Assembly (NCBI RefSeq): GCF_004769665.1
Contig: NZ_RQGG01000051.1
Location: forward strand, 62,001 to 126,000
Source of the DNA: Leptospira kemamanensis
Lineage (GTDB): Bacteria; Spirochaetota; Leptospiria; Leptospirales; Leptospiraceae
Length of the DNA: 64,000 bases
Direction of reading: 5' to 3'
Position 1 is the stretch's first letter. Every line of letters starts with the position of its first letter. The notes beneath the pieces are model-generated. The model was given only the letters and a program-made list of their open reading frames with translations. It did not search any database and was not told where the DNA came from. Positions 19,187-29,945 of this stretch are shown one piece after another. Position numbers and translations under genes: made by a program.

Positions 19187-19855
19187 TTAGTATCCTAAAG
19201 ATTGGTTCAATTGTTTAAACATCTTCTTTTGGTTTCTGTTGCCACTTGTTTTTTGAAGGGAGGTAATCGAAGTCAGTTGGCTATGAAAATCCAATAAAAA
19301 TTTGATATAAAAATCCTTTTTGAAATCGTTACGCTCTTGTTTGACAGAGTCATTTCGTAACGAGGATAGGGGGAAACTATCAGATCCATCGATTCCCGAA
19401 AATTGAATTACCATATCATTCACCGAATCATCTAGAGGAGTTGTATCTATGATTTTGGTTCTTGTTTTTTGTTCAATTTCCGTATCTTCTGTAGTGATTT
19501 GGATTTCCACTTTGGAAAGAACAGAACCATTGAATTCTAATAAAATTGATTTTTCTTCTGAATGTTTGATTCGGTTTTTGTTTTGTGGGTCTGGATCTAC
19601 TTTAAACTTACGAATGCGTAGACCCGTCCTGTTGGGATAGGTTCCAATAAACTGAATGGTAGTATTGGCGGGTAAAGAAGACAATTGTTCGTAAGACAAA
19701 AGATCCCGAGCCTTCGCGATGTCTCGGTAAAGGCTTAAGATTTCCTTGTTTAAACGATTTTCTTTTTCGGTAATGTCAACCTCTGCGAAGAGGTTGACAC
19801 TCAGTAAAAAAAGACTAAGGAGTGCTAGGTGCCGGTACTTCGGGAGTGGTTCCAT
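19187..19855 (-). CDS. exported protein of unknown function
   Basis: 222 residues. The N-terminus has basic residues, a Leu-rich core (about 10-22) and a likely signal peptidase I site after LFA. The mature part begins with a charged helical stretch, then beta-rich segments containing [15 protein letters not shown], and has no motif I know. The ATG at 19855 lies inside the end of secG (41-nt overlap), and no better start is present. It is followed 1 nt later by the PAS histidine kinase, so it may be the periplasmic companion of that two-component system. Confidence 0.7.
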   Translation of the reverse strand: MEPLPKYRHLALLSLFLLSVNLFAEVDITEKENRLNKEILSLYRDIAKARDLLSYEQLSSLPANTTIQFIGTYPNRTGLRIRKFKVDPDPQNKNRIKHSEEKSILLEFNGSVLSKVEIQITTEDTEIEQKTRTKIIDTTPLDDSVNDMVIQFSGIDGSDSFPLSSLRNDSVKQERNDFKKDFYIKFLLDFHSQLTSITSLQKTSGNRNQKKMFKQLNQSLGY

Positions 19856-20147
19856 CAGTTTCTACCGGAGCTTCCAAACTAGGTTCCAAGTCAGGAACCA
19901 AAACTTCATCTTTCTTTGCGAAAACAAAGGAAAGAGCAAGTGACAATACAATAAAAAGAATCGCGGCAACACGTGTGGTTTTCGTCATCACATCGGCCGT
20001 TGAAGCTCCAAACACAGATTGGCTAGCGGTGGATCCGCCGAGCATTCCTGCGCTTCCACCTTTTCCCGTTTGGATCATCACAAGAAGGATGAGGAAAAGT
20101 GAAAGTAGAACAAAAAGAGTGAGAATGGTTCCTGCAAAAAATCCCAT
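19815..20147 (-). CDS. secG: preprotein translocase subunit SecG
   Basis: 110 residues. Two membrane helices (about 5-25 and 55-75) flank the conserved SecG loop ([15 protein letters not shown] then [15 protein letters not shown]). The C-terminal tail is Pro/Glu/Thr-rich (for example [13 protein letters not shown]). SecG is the accessory subunit of the SecYEG channel. It follows tpiA by 9 nt, as in many gap-pgk-tpi-secG operons. Its 3' end overlaps the next gene by 41 nt. Confidence 0.95.
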   Translation of the reverse strand: MGFFAGTILTLFVLLSLFLILLVMIQTGKGGSAGMLGGSTASQSVFGASTADVMTKTTRVAAILFIVLSLALSFVFAKKDEVLVPDLEPSLEAPVETDGTTPEVPAPSTP

Positions 20148-20156
20148 AAAGTTTCC

Positions 20157-20906
20157 TTATTTTAAAAGTCCTAAAAATGAATCTAATTTTTGACTAGCTC
20201 CTCCCACGAGGCCACCGTCAATATTTGGTTTGGCGAGAAGTTCTTTGATGTTATCTGGTTTCACAGATCCACCATAGAGAATTTGGATGTTTTCTGCCAC
20301 TTGGTCTGCTCCCACAAAGAGTTTGCCAATTTCTTTACGGATAAATGCATGTGCTTCTTCTGCTTCCACAGGTGTTGCTACTTTTCCTGTTCCGATCGCC
20401 CAAACAGGTTCGTAAGCAATGACTAGGTTTTGGAAGAGGTCACTTGTAATTTCTTTTAGACCTTTTTTGATTTGGTCTTGTAAGACGGAGAAGGTGTGTC
20501 CCTTTTCTCGTTCGGCCCAAGTTTCACCCACACAATACACAACACGAAGTCCCGTTTTCAAAAAGTAGGCAATCTTTGCATTGTCAAACTCAGACGTTTC
20601 CCCGAGAAATTGTCGTCTTTCGGAGTGACCGACAAGAACGGTCCTGATCCCAAGTTCACCCAGTTGCACAGGAGAAATCTCTCCTGTCATCGCCGTAAGC
20701 CCTGCTTGGTAGGCATTTTGTGCCCCCACGATGAGTTTCGAACCCTTGGCGATCGAAGAAACAACTTCTAAATGGAGAGCGCTTGGAAAGACCATGACTT
20801 CATAAGCGGAGGAATCACTGGCAGTTTTCAATCCAGATGTGATGGATTTCGCCTCTGCAAGGGTCAGGTTCATTTTCCAGTTTCCGGCTATGATTTTCTT
20901 TCTCAT
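20157..20906 (-). CDS. tpiA: triosephosphate isomerase
   Basis: 249 residues from the ATG at 20906, giving the standard N-terminus MRKKIIAGNWKMN. The frame is open 12 codons further, but that stretch overlaps pgk. Catalytic elements are intact: Asn/Lys in AGNWKMN, His in GHSERRQ, Glu in AYEPVWAIGTG, and the phosphate loop GGSVKPDN. It interconverts dihydroxyacetone phosphate and glyceraldehyde-3-phosphate in glycolysis. It starts 1 nt after the pgk stop. Confidence 0.97.
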   Translation of the reverse strand: MRKKIIAGNWKMNLTLAEAKSITSGLKTASDSSAYEVMVFPSALHLEVVSSIAKGSKLIVGAQNAYQAGLTAMTGEISPVQLGELGIRTVLVGHSERRQFLGETSEFDNAKIAYFLKTGLRVVYCVGETWAEREKGHTFSVLQDQIKKGLKEITSDLFQNLVIAYEPVWAIGTGKVATPVEAEEAHAFIRKEIGKLFVGADQVAENIQILYGGSVKPDNIKELLAKPNIDGGLVGGASQKLDSFLGLLK

Positions 20907-20907
20907 C

Positions 20908-22098
20908 TTATTTCTCTTCCTTTGGGAGTAAACATTGAACACCCGGGAGAGTGCGTCCTTCCAAAAATTCTAAGGAAGCACCACCACCTGTGGAAATATG
21001 AGTGATTTTGTCAGCCACACCCGCTTTGTTCACGGCAGCGATGGAGTCTCCACCACCTACAACGGTTTTGGCTTTGGACTTACTGATGGCTTTGGCAATT
21101 TCAATGGTTCCTTTGGAGAACTTATCCATTTCAAACACACCCATCGGACCGTTCCAAAGGATGGTTTTTGCCTCTTTGATTGCTTTTACATAATTGTCGA
21201 TGGTCTTCGGTCCAATGTCCATACCCATCCAACCATCGATAATTCCCATTTTATCAACGGATTTCGTTTTTGCATTCGGATCAAAGTTGTCGGCAATGAT
21301 ATGGTCCACCGGGATTTGAAGGTCTACCCCTTGCACACCAGCACGATCAATCAATTGGAAGGCTTGGGATTCGAATTCTGGCTCCACAAGGGATTTTCCA
21401 ATGGGAACAGCTCTTGATTTGAGGAAAGTATACGCCATACCGCCCCCGATGAGGAGGTGGTCTACTTTTTCGAGTAGGTTTTTTAAAATCGCAAATTTGG
21501 AACTGACTTTGGATCCGCCTACAATCGCCACAAAAGGACGTTCTGGTTTTGCAAGAAGCCCACTGAGTACTTCAATTTCTTTTCGCATCAGAAGTCCTGC
21601 AAACGCAGGGAGAAGGTGAGCCACACCTTCTGTGGAAGCGTGGGCTCTATGTGCGGTTCCAAACGCATCGTTGACATATACGTCAGCGAGTTTGGCTAGT
21701 TCCTTACAGAAACTAGGTGCATTTTCCTCTTCTTCCTTATGGAAACGAAGATTTTCTAAAAGTAAAATTTCACCTTCCCCAAGTTCATTTGATAACTTCA
21801 CAACAGGTGCCCCAATGACAGCTTCTGAAAAACTGACTTTGGTTTTTACGAGTGTGGATAGAACATCAAACACTGGTTTCATGGAATATTTCGGTTCCGG
21901 TCCCCCTTTTGGTCGGCCTAAATGGCTTCCCAAAATGATTTTAGCACCTTTGGAAATGAGAAGTTCCAAAGTAGGGAGGGTCTTTTCAATACGAGTTTTG
22001 TCCGTGGCTTTTCCGTTTTCCACAGGGACATTGAAGTCCACACGAACAAAGACTCGTTTTCCTTTTAGATTTTGTTCTTCTAGAAGAGGTAATTTCAT
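20908..22098 (-). CDS. pgk: phosphoglycerate kinase
   Basis: 396 residues, the standard size. N-terminal substrate domain: [21 protein letters not shown] and [11 protein letters not shown]-terminal nucleotide domain: [19 protein letters not shown] and [10 protein letters not shown] with [11 protein letters not shown]. It converts 1,3-bisphosphoglycerate to 3-phosphoglycerate with ATP formation. It lies 1 nt after gap and 1 nt before tpiA, a tightly packed glycolytic operon. Confidence 0.97.
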   Translation of the reverse strand: MKLPLLEEQNLKGKRVFVRVDFNVPVENGKATDKTRIEKTLPTLELLISKGAKIILGSHLGRPKGGPEPKYSMKPVFDVLSTLVKTKVSFSEAVIGAPVVKLSNELGEGEILLLENLRFHKEEEENAPSFCKELAKLADVYVNDAFGTAHRAHASTEGVAHLLPAFAGLLMRKEIEVLSGLLAKPERPFVAIVGGSKVSSKFAILKNLLEKVDHLLIGGGMAYTFLKSRAVPIGKSLVEPEFESQAFQLIDRAGVQGVDLQIPVDHIIADNFDPNAKTKSVDKMGIIDGWMGMDIGPKTIDNYVKAIKEAKTILWNGPMGVFEMDKFSKGTIEIAKAISKSKAKTVVGGGDSIAAVNKAGVADKITHISTGGGASLEFLEGRTLPGVQCLLPKEEK

Positions 22099-22099
22099 C

Positions 22100-23118
<1,019 letters not shown>

Positions 23119-23201
23119 AAAAGGCTCGTATCTAGAGATAAAACGATTTTTTAATAACAGAATTTCGAGTTCGGGGTCTATGTCACTCATTTTAAAAGGA
23201 G

Positions 23202-24956
23202 ATGGAGCCACTTGTCGCAGAGAAAATCCAGATTTTAGGCATGACAACTGGTTTTCCTGTTGTATTCTTTAGCAGCTTTCAGATGTCTAAACTTCCCATG
23301 GATTCCTATAAATTAGAGCTCACTCGTGCCAGAATCCAACAAAATATCTTGGCACAAGTTTCTTCCCATCCGAGTGCTCGGTCAGGGGACATACAGACAT
23401 TAGCAAAACTCATCACCAAGTCTGTTTCCGAAGGTTTAGAAATCGAACGGGTAGGAGTATGGCTTTTCAATGATTCTAAAAATGAACTGGTGAATGTGGA
23501 TCTTTACTTGAGGAGTAAAGGAACACATGACTCAGGCGCCATTCTGAAAGAAAATGAATTCCGGGAAGAGTTTCATTATCTCGTAAGTGAAAAATTTGTG
23601 GATGCAAACGATCCCTATACTGACCCAAGGACCAAGGGATTTATTGAATCGTACCTCACTCCAAACGGCATCACCGCCATGTTAGATGGTGTGATTCGCA
23701 TGGGAGAAGAACTGATTGGAACTTTGTGTTTTGAACATGTAGGGAAACAACATGAGTGGCAAGAAGATGAGATTATCTTTTGCAGCCAATTAGGGGATCA
23801 AATCTCTCTTACCATCAGTAACCAAAGAAAAAATAAAATCAATGATGAGCTCACCAAACGTGAGAATGAACTCAAAGAACTGAATGAATCTTTAGAACGT
23901 TTGGTGGAAGAGAGAACTCACAAACTAAAAAAATCCAATGAAGAATTGGAGATGACGATCTCTACCTTAAAGAAAGCTCAAGACCAATTGGTGCTTTCTG
24001 AAAAAATGGCAAGCCTTGGACAACTGGTGGCAGGAATTGCTCACGAAATCAATAATCCCATCGCTGCCATCCAGTCTTCTGCCGAAAATCTAAAAGAGTT
24101 TTTATTTGAATCCGAACTTTCCATTTTCCAAAAAGAGTTAAACGAATACCTCCCAGATCCAAAAAAACAAACTCGATTTTTAGAACTCATCCAAGTGTTA
24201 AAATCTCGTATCGAAATCATTTCGGGAAGGGAACGGATGCAGAGAAGGAAACGTTTAGAATCCTGGCTTGTTTCACAAAAAATCTCTGAGTCATTTTCCT
24301 TTCATTTGATTGATACTGGTTTTGATTTGGATGTTTTAGATTCCTTTCCCGATGTATTTGTTACCGATCGATTGGAAAAACTCCTTACTTTGCTTGTGGA
24401 AGAAATCACAGTTTACCAATCCCTTCATATCATGTTACTTGCTGTGGAACGGGCGAGTAAAATGACATTCGCCTTAAAAAACTTTGTGCGATTTGAAATT
24501 TCCAAAAATCCAATCCAAGTCAATCTAAAAGAAAATATTGAAACGGTTTTAACTTTATACCAAAACCAATTTAAAAAGAATGTGTTACTCGTAAAAGATT
24601 TTGGTGAAGTCCCTTTTATTGAAGGGTATCCCGAAGAGTTATTACACCTTTGGACCAATTTGATTTATAATGCTCTCCAGGCCATGTCCTTCCAAGGAAA
24701 ACTAAGCATCCAAACGAAATTAGAAGGGGATCATGTTTTGGTTTCTGTGGAAGACACAGGACCAGGAATTCCTTTGGAAATTCAAAGTAGAATCTTTGAG
24801 CCATTTTATACTACAAAACCCTTGGGAGAAGGAAGTGGACTCGGTCTTGATATCTCACGTAAAATTGTGGAACGACATTCGGGTTCGATTCGATTTGAAT
24901 CCAAACCAGGTAAAACCATATTTACAATTGTATTACCTGTGAAGATTCCCGGTTAA
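23202..24956 (+). CDS. GAF-domain sensor histidine kinase with extended DHp region
   Basis: 584 residues from the first ATG. That ATG directly abuts AAAAGGAG, so the real start may be an internal ATG at 23241, 23283 or 23298. A GAF domain (about 60-210) is followed by a coiled coil (about 215-265) and the H-box LVAGIAHEINNPIA (His about 281). About 135 residues then separate the H-box from the second phosphotransfer helix (RASKMTFALKNF, about 417). The ATPase domain has WTNLIYNALQAM, DTGPGIP and GEGSGLGLDIS. No membrane helix is seen. The multi-PAS kinase at 61605 has the same layout. Confidence 0.9.
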   Translation: MEPLVAEKIQILGMTTGFPVVFFSSFQMSKLPMDSYKLELTRARIQQNILAQVSSHPSARSGDIQTLAKLITKSVSEGLEIERVGVWLFNDSKNELVNVDLYLRSKGTHDSGAILKENEFREEFHYLVSEKFVDANDPYTDPRTKGFIESYLTPNGITAMLDGVIRMGEELIGTLCFEHVGKQHEWQEDEIIFCSQLGDQISLTISNQRKNKINDELTKRENELKELNESLERLVEERTHKLKKSNEELEMTISTLKKAQDQLVLSEKMASLGQLVAGIAHEINNPIAAIQSSAENLKEFLFESELSIFQKELNEYLPDPKKQTRFLELIQVLKSRIEIISGRERMQRRKRLESWLVSQKISESFSFHLIDTGFDLDVLDSFPDVFVTDRLEKLLTLLVEEITVYQSLHIMLLAVERASKMTFALKNFVRFEISKNPIQVNLKENIETVLTLYQNQFKKNVLLVKDFGEVPFIEGYPEELLHLWTNLIYNALQAMSFQGKLSIQTKLEGDHVLVSVEDTGPGIPLEIQSRIFEPFYTTKPLGEGSGLGLDISRKIVERHSGSIRFESKPGKTIFTIVLPVKIPG

Positions 24957-24967
24957 TCTACGTTAGC

Positions 24968-25498
24968 TTACCATAAGACAGCAAATATTTGAGATTCTTG
25001 GATGGGTCCAAGGATTCTCGAATCCACTCCCATCTCGCGATTGTCCGCTAGTAAAAAAAATGTTTTTTCAGGAACCGTGATTGGATTCATATCATCATGT
25101 TCCGTTTTCCCTTGCGGGATGAGGGGGATATTTTGTGTGGCCGGTTCTGGAAATAGAGTCGGATCAAGGATCGTTCCATTGCGAAAAACAAATCGTTTTT
25201 GAATGGAGATCGAATCTCCTGGTTTGCCAATGATTCGTGCAATGAAATAAGAATTGGGATCACTTGGTGAGTGACAGATCACAACATCACCAATTCCCAA
25301 ATTGTCTTTCCGAAACCATTTGCTAAAGTATTTGGTCTCCCCTTGTTTTAAAGTAGGTTCCATATAGACATTGGTAATGGATACGGGTAATAACACTTTG
25401 TATTTCACATAAAGGGATAGGCCAAGGCCAATGCCCATTGGTAAAAAAATAGAAATCAGTTTTGTTTTGAGTGGAACTTTACTTTTTGTTTTAGACAT
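24968..25498 (-). CDS. signal peptidase I-like protein lacking catalytic residues
   Basis: 176 residues. One N-terminal membrane helix (about 13-34) is followed by the S26 peptidase boxes: YMEPTL (45-50), [11 protein letters not shown] (68-78), ARIIGKPGD (88-96) and [14 protein letters not shown] (151-164). The serine nucleophile position is Tyr45, the catalytic lysine position is Ala88, and the serine before the DSR motif is Gly157. The fold signature is therefore retained while the dyad is absent, so signal peptide cleavage is not expected. It overlaps the chemoreceptor gene by 8 nt (ATGTCTAA), implying coupled expression. Another lepB must supply the normal activity. Confidence 0.85.
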   Translation of the reverse strand: MSKTKSKVPLKTKLISIFLPMGIGLGLSLYVKYKVLLPVSITNVYMEPTLKQGETKYFSKWFRKDNLGIGDVVICHSPSDPNSYFIARIIGKPGDSISIQKRFVFRNGTILDPTLFPEPATQNIPLIPQGKTEHDDMNPITVPEKTFFLLADNREMGVDSRILGPIQESQIFAVLW

Positions 25499-28001
25499 GG
25501 AAATAATTGATCTCTTTACGTAAACTTTCTGTGAGTTGGTTCATGTTTTGTGAATTGGACTTGGTTCCATCGCTGGAAATTGCAGTGGTTTGTGCATGAT
25601 GATTGATCTCTGCAATGGAACGTGAAATTTCCATCATCGCTGTTTTTTGTTCTTCGGTGGCTTCCCGTATCATTTCGGAAAGTTCGCGGATTTGAGTGAC
25701 ACCTTCGTTCACTTCCTCGTTGGTTTCAATTTGTTTTTGAACTACTAAACGAATCTCTTTCGTCATTTGGTTGATGGAATTCACACCCGTGATGGTTTCG
25801 CTTAAAATGGAGATGGACTGGTCAATTTTGGTTTGGCCTTGGCTAATTTCCCCCTCATTTTGTTGGATCAGTTCTTCGATATCATCGATGGATTTTGCTG
25901 TTTTGTCAGCCAGTTTTGAGATTTCATCGGCAACAACAGCAAAACCACGTCCACTGGCACCAGCCCTTGCTGCCTCAATCGCTGCGTTTAACGCAAGTAA
26001 ATTGATCTGTTCGGAAATATTGTGGATGATTTCGACGACATTCGTCATCTCGGAAGAAGATTGGTAAATTTTGTCCATAGAGAGTTTCATCTCTCCTAAA
26101 GAAGATTCTCCTTTTTTGGCATCACTCGTGATCTCTTCGACTCGTTTGTCAGCGATTTGAAATTTTTTATCAATTTCGGAAACAGCTTGGTTGAGTTCCG
26201 TCATTTTTTTCATCAGAGAGGCGAGAGTGAAGGATTGGGTTTCTGTTCTTTGTGCTACACTTTCAATCCCTGCTGTGATTTCTTCTATCGAAGCGGAAAT
26301 TTCTTCGCTACTTGCTGCTTGGTTTTGAGCTGCATCTGATAAAGTTAACATGGATTCGTAAATATCAGAACTGGTATTGGTGAGTTCGTTTGAAACTGAT
26401 TGTGTTTGGTTGACAATTTGGCGGAGTTTGGTTTGAAAATCAAACATTGCATTTGCCATACTTCCAATTTCGTCTCGGCTTGGATCATAAAAATCAGATT
26501 TGAGATTCCCTTTCACCATTTCGCTAATCCGCACTTTGATTCGTTCCAAAGGTTTGAGTTTGGATTCGATCACAAGTACAGTGACAATACCAATCATAAA
26601 CACAATGAAAATAGAAATTCCAAGAGTGAGTAAAAGACTTAATAACGTTTTTTCATAGAGTTCTGCATTTTCGAAAATGCTAAAAATGATGTAATTGAAC
26701 TCGGGGTTTTTCACAAAAAAGATTCTTTTTTGCGTTCCATCTTCTGCTGTATCTAAAAATCCTAATGCTTCTGTTGTTTGGAAGGGTGTATCAAAAACTA
26801 ACTTTGCTTTGGCGTTATCTCCAATTTCCTTTTTGTCGGAAAAATAAACAATCGTTCCATCTCCATCAAAAAATCCAACTTTGCCGGAGCTTCCAATTCT
26901 TAGATTTCCTAAAATGAAACTGGAAAGTTTTCCAATGTTGAGAAATCCTCCCACATACCCTTGGAATTGGTTATTTTCATACACAGGGAGAGTGTAAGGA
27001 GAAACAATATCACCTGAGATACGGGAACGAATGCTTATATGACGCAAAGGTCCTTGTCTTGCCAAATCTCCATCTTCAATATAAAATATCCCACCAGTTT
27101 TGGATTTGTCGTATTCGTTTGTGGAGATAAAAATTCCCTCTTCTGGTTTGTAATAAAACAAAGCTTCCACTGCATGGTTTGTACTTCTCAGTTGGATTTC
27201 ATTCAGGACAGAACGGATCCCAGACAGATTCTTTTTTACAATTTGGTCTTTGAGTTTGTTTTCTGTAAAAATAGAAATTGTCAATCGATCTCGAAAGTCA
27301 ACGAGGGTAAGTCTCATAAGAGATTCGGAATCCATCACCGATTGTTTCATACTGGAATTTACCAAATCTAACTCTTGTTTGAAGTTCATTCGGTAGTTGA
27401 TGATAAACAGTAATAAAATCGCAGCTAAAAAAGACAAAACAGTTTGGAAACCTAAGTTTCTAGAAAGCCTTCTTGTATTGATTCGTGAATTTTTGTCCAA
27501 ACGAATGGATAATAAAATGCCTTTGATATTGAATTTGGTTTCGACATAACCAATAAAAATGGATTGGTATAAAATGGTGAAAGCCAAAGTCATTCCAAGT
27601 CCAATGGCAAGTTCACTTAAGAGGACAAAATTTTTGGTTTTTAATAATAAAACTAAACAAGAGATGACAATCAAATAGCCAACGGAATAACGAATGGTGA
27701 CATCGAACATCGAGACCTTTTCCAAATGGTCGAGCCAGAAATACGCCTTGTGGTTGTCCTTATTTGTGGCGGTTCCATTGTAAATGCGAAGGACCGGGGA
27801 AAAGCGGACATAGTAGAACGAAATACAAAAAACAATCAGAAAAAGAACGACAATACTTGTGGAAATTAGAATGATTTCAAGTTCTTCTTTTGTCCATTGG
27901 GTGAAAAAATAGATATATGACAGTAAAATCGGGAACCCAATTAAGTAGTTAAAACCTTCAAGACCAAAAATTATAAATTTGATCATTTTCCGTATGTCCA
28001 T
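25491..28001 (-). CDS. methyl-accepting chemotaxis protein with N-terminal multi-TM domain
   Basis: 836 residues. A multi-helix N-terminal membrane region (helices about 10-32, 42-62, 105-125, 130-150 and 188-206) precedes a large extracytoplasmic sensor (about 207-445, probably Cache-like). Another helix (about 450-477), a HAMP domain (about 480-535) and a long signalling domain follow. The hairpin tip contains [20 protein letters not shown] and [15 protein letters not shown]. It transmits to CheA/CheW and the flagellar motors. The extra N-terminal helices are unlike classical two-helix receptors and resemble those of the PP2C protein at 58377. It is coupled by 8 nt to the signal peptidase-like gene. 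Confidence 0.93.
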   Translation of the reverse strand: MDIRKMIKFIIFGLEGFNYLIGFPILLSYIYFFTQWTKEELEIILISTSIVVLFLIVFCISFYYVRFSPVLRIYNGTATNKDNHKAYFWLDHLEKVSMFDVTIRYSVGYLIVISCLVLLLKTKNFVLLSELAIGLGMTLAFTILYQSIFIGYVETKFNIKGILLSIRLDKNSRINTRRLSRNLGFQTVLSFLAAILLLFIINYRMNFKQELDLVNSSMKQSVMDSESLMRLTLVDFRDRLTISIFTENKLKDQIVKKNLSGIRSVLNEIQLRSTNHAVEALFYYKPEEGIFISTNEYDKSKTGGIFYIEDGDLARQGPLRHISIRSRISGDIVSPYTLPVYENNQFQGYVGGFLNIGKLSSFILGNLRIGSSGKVGFFDGDGTIVYFSDKKEIGDNAKAKLVFDTPFQTTEALGFLDTAEDGTQKRIFFVKNPEFNYIIFSIFENAELYEKTLLSLLLTLGISIFIVFMIGIVTVLVIESKLKPLERIKVRISEMVKGNLKSDFYDPSRDEIGSMANAMFDFQTKLRQIVNQTQSVSNELTNTSSDIYESMLTLSDAAQNQAASSEEISASIEEITAGIESVAQRTETQSFTLASLMKKMTELNQAVSEIDKKFQIADKRVEEITSDAKKGESSLGEMKLSMDKIYQSSSEMTNVVEIIHNISEQINLLALNAAIEAARAGASGRGFAVVADEISKLADKTAKSIDDIEELIQQNEGEISQGQTKIDQSISILSETITGVNSINQMTKEIRLVVQKQIETNEEVNEGVTQIRELSEMIREATEEQKTAMMEISRSIAEINHHAQTTAISSDGTKSNSQNMNQLTESLRKEINYFHV

Positions 28002-28061
28002 ACCCTAGGGATACAGATTGTCTAAGAATTGTAAACGTAAAATTCCCGAAGCCAACTCTTT

Positions 28062-29915
28062 ATGAAAGACTCACTTGTTCTCAAAACCATCCAAGAAAAA
28101 ATTAAAAATTTAGGTAGTTTGCCTGGATGTTATCTTTGGAAAAACCAACTAGGACAAGTGATCTATGTCGGGAAAGCTCTCAAACTCCAATCACGAGTTA
28201 GGTCGTATCTCAATCCCAATCAAAAAGATCGGAAAACTCGTGCACTCTATGTCGAGTTATATGATTTGGATTGGATTGCGACGAGGACGGAAAAAGAAGC
28301 CTTACTTTTAGAAGCCACACTCATTAAAAAATACAATCCTAAGTTCAATGTTAGGTTAAAGGACGATAAAAAGTATCCATTTTTATGTGTTTCTACGAGT
28401 GAAGACTATCCTATGGTGTTTTTAACGAGGAAAGTCAAAGACAATGGAGACAGATATTTTGGTCCTTTTACCGATGTAAAAGCTGCAAGAGATACGTTAG
28501 AACTCATCCATCGCATTTTCCCCATACGTAAAACAAAATTAAAACTCCCTCTCGCGCGACCACAAAGACCTTGTCTGAATTTTCATATGGGACGTTGTCT
28601 TGGACCTTGCCAAGGGAATGTGACAAAAGAAACCTATTCGGAGTTAGTTGACGAAATCATCCGATTTTTAGAAGGAAAAAAAGATAGGCTTGTTGCTGAT
28701 TTAAAATCGGCTATGCTCGATGCTTCCACCAAAATGGAATATGAAAGGGCAGGGTTTCTCAAACAAAGAATTGAAACGATCAACCAAATTCGTGAAAAAC
28801 AAACCGTTGTCAGTTTGGATGGTGGAGACGAAGACATTCTTGGGATTAGCAAACGAGAAGATGAGGGTCAAATTGTGATTTTGGAAGTCAGAGGAGGGAG
28901 GTTAGATGGGAAAAAATCCTTCCCATTAACGGGACTTTCTTTTTCGGATGATGAAGAAGCCTTCACTTCCTTTTTACGAGATTATTATTTGAATGTCACC
29001 ATCCTTCCGAGTGTGGTGTATCTACCAACTTCTGCCAAAGGGAATTATGATGTGTTTTTAGAAGCCATCTTGGAAAAATTTGGATCCTCCATCAAAATCA
29101 AATTTCCAGAGATGGGCCCTAAAAAATCCTTACTGCGATTAGCTGAAAAAAATGCCGACCTGAGTTTAACAGAAAGAATCCTGGCAACAAAACTTCGTGA
29201 CCAAACGGTTGCGATGAAAGAACTACAAGAGAAATTAAATTTACCTACCTTACCAAGAACCATCGAGTGTTATGATATCTCTCATTTCCAAGGCAGTTCT
29301 CCTGTGGCAAGCGGTGTGATGTTTGTAGAAGGTAAACCGTATAAGGCGGGTTATAGGCATTATAAAATGCGAGGTTATGAAGGGATTAATGATCCTGGTA
29401 TGATCCATGAAGTGATCGCAAGAAGATTAAGCCATTTAGTCAACGAAGAAGAACCACTTCCTGATCTCATTGTGATTGATGGAGGACTCACTCAACTTTC
29501 AAGGGCAGCAGAGGCTGCGATTGCTCTTGATTTAGGCCATATCCCGATGGTTGGCCTTGCAAAAAAACGAGAAGAGATATATTTTCCCGGGGAGAAACAC
29601 CCTTATAGTTTTGACAAACATTCTCCTATGATGCGTCTTCTTCGGAATTTACGGGATGAGGCACATCGGTTTGGTGTCACGTTCCAAAGGTTACAAAGAA
29701 AGAAAAAAGCACTGAAATCGATACTCGATGAGATTCCTGATATTGGCGCCAGTCGCAGAAAAAGTATACTGATGTACTTCCAATCAAAAAAGAAAGTCAC
29801 AGAAGCAACAAAAGACGAGTTAGAACAAGTGCAAGGCATAGGCCCCGTTCTTGCTGAAAAAATTTATTTGGGAATCCAAAACTTAAAAAAAATGCAACCG
29901 AACGAATCAAACTAA
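28062..29915 (+). CDS. uvrC: excinuclease ABC subunit C
   Basis: 617 residues. The N-terminal GIY-YIG nuclease has [18 protein letters not shown] and makes the 3' incision. The UvrB-binding UVR segment is near 205-240. The RNase H-like 5'-incision domain contains [19 protein letters not shown] and DLIVIDGG, and tandem HhH motifs close the protein ([23 protein letters not shown]). It performs both cuts in nucleotide excision repair. It is transcribed divergently from the chemoreceptor, with 60 nt between. Confidence 0.96.
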   Translation: MKDSLVLKTIQEKIKNLGSLPGCYLWKNQLGQVIYVGKALKLQSRVRSYLNPNQKDRKTRALYVELYDLDWIATRTEKEALLLEATLIKKYNPKFNVRLKDDKKYPFLCVSTSEDYPMVFLTRKVKDNGDRYFGPFTDVKAARDTLELIHRIFPIRKTKLKLPLARPQRPCLNFHMGRCLGPCQGNVTKETYSELVDEIIRFLEGKKDRLVADLKSAMLDASTKMEYERAGFLKQRIETINQIREKQTVVSLDGGDEDILGISKREDEGQIVILEVRGGRLDGKKSFPLTGLSFSDDEEAFTSFLRDYYLNVTILPSVVYLPTSAKGNYDVFLEAILEKFGSSIKIKFPEMGPKKSLLRLAEKNADLSLTERILATKLRDQTVAMKELQEKLNLPTLPRTIECYDISHFQGSSPVASGVMFVEGKPYKAGYRHYKMRGYEGINDPGMIHEVIARRLSHLVNEEEPLPDLIVIDGGLTQLSRAAEAAIALDLGHIPMVGLAKKREEIYFPGEKHPYSFDKHSPMMRLLRNLRDEAHRFGVTFQRLQRKKKALKSILDEIPDIGASRRKSILMYFQSKKKVTEATKDELEQVQGIGPVLAEKIYLGIQNLKKMQPNESN

Positions 29916-29940
29916 ACCACTCCTTCCATAAGGGAGTGGG
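29916..29940 (+). terminator. hairpin between uvrC and the surface operon
   Basis: CCACTCCTT pairs with AAGGGAGTGG (one bulged G) around a short loop, beginning 1 nt after the uvrC stop. No T-tract follows, so it could be a weak terminator, an mRNA-processing or stability element, or an expression brake in front of the GTG-started lipoprotein gene. Confidence 0.45.
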
Positions 29941-29945
29941 TATAC

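Noticed and set aside
20907..20942. Twelve-residue N-terminal extension of TpiA
   Set aside because: It overlaps the pgk end. The standard TIM N-terminus begins at 20906.
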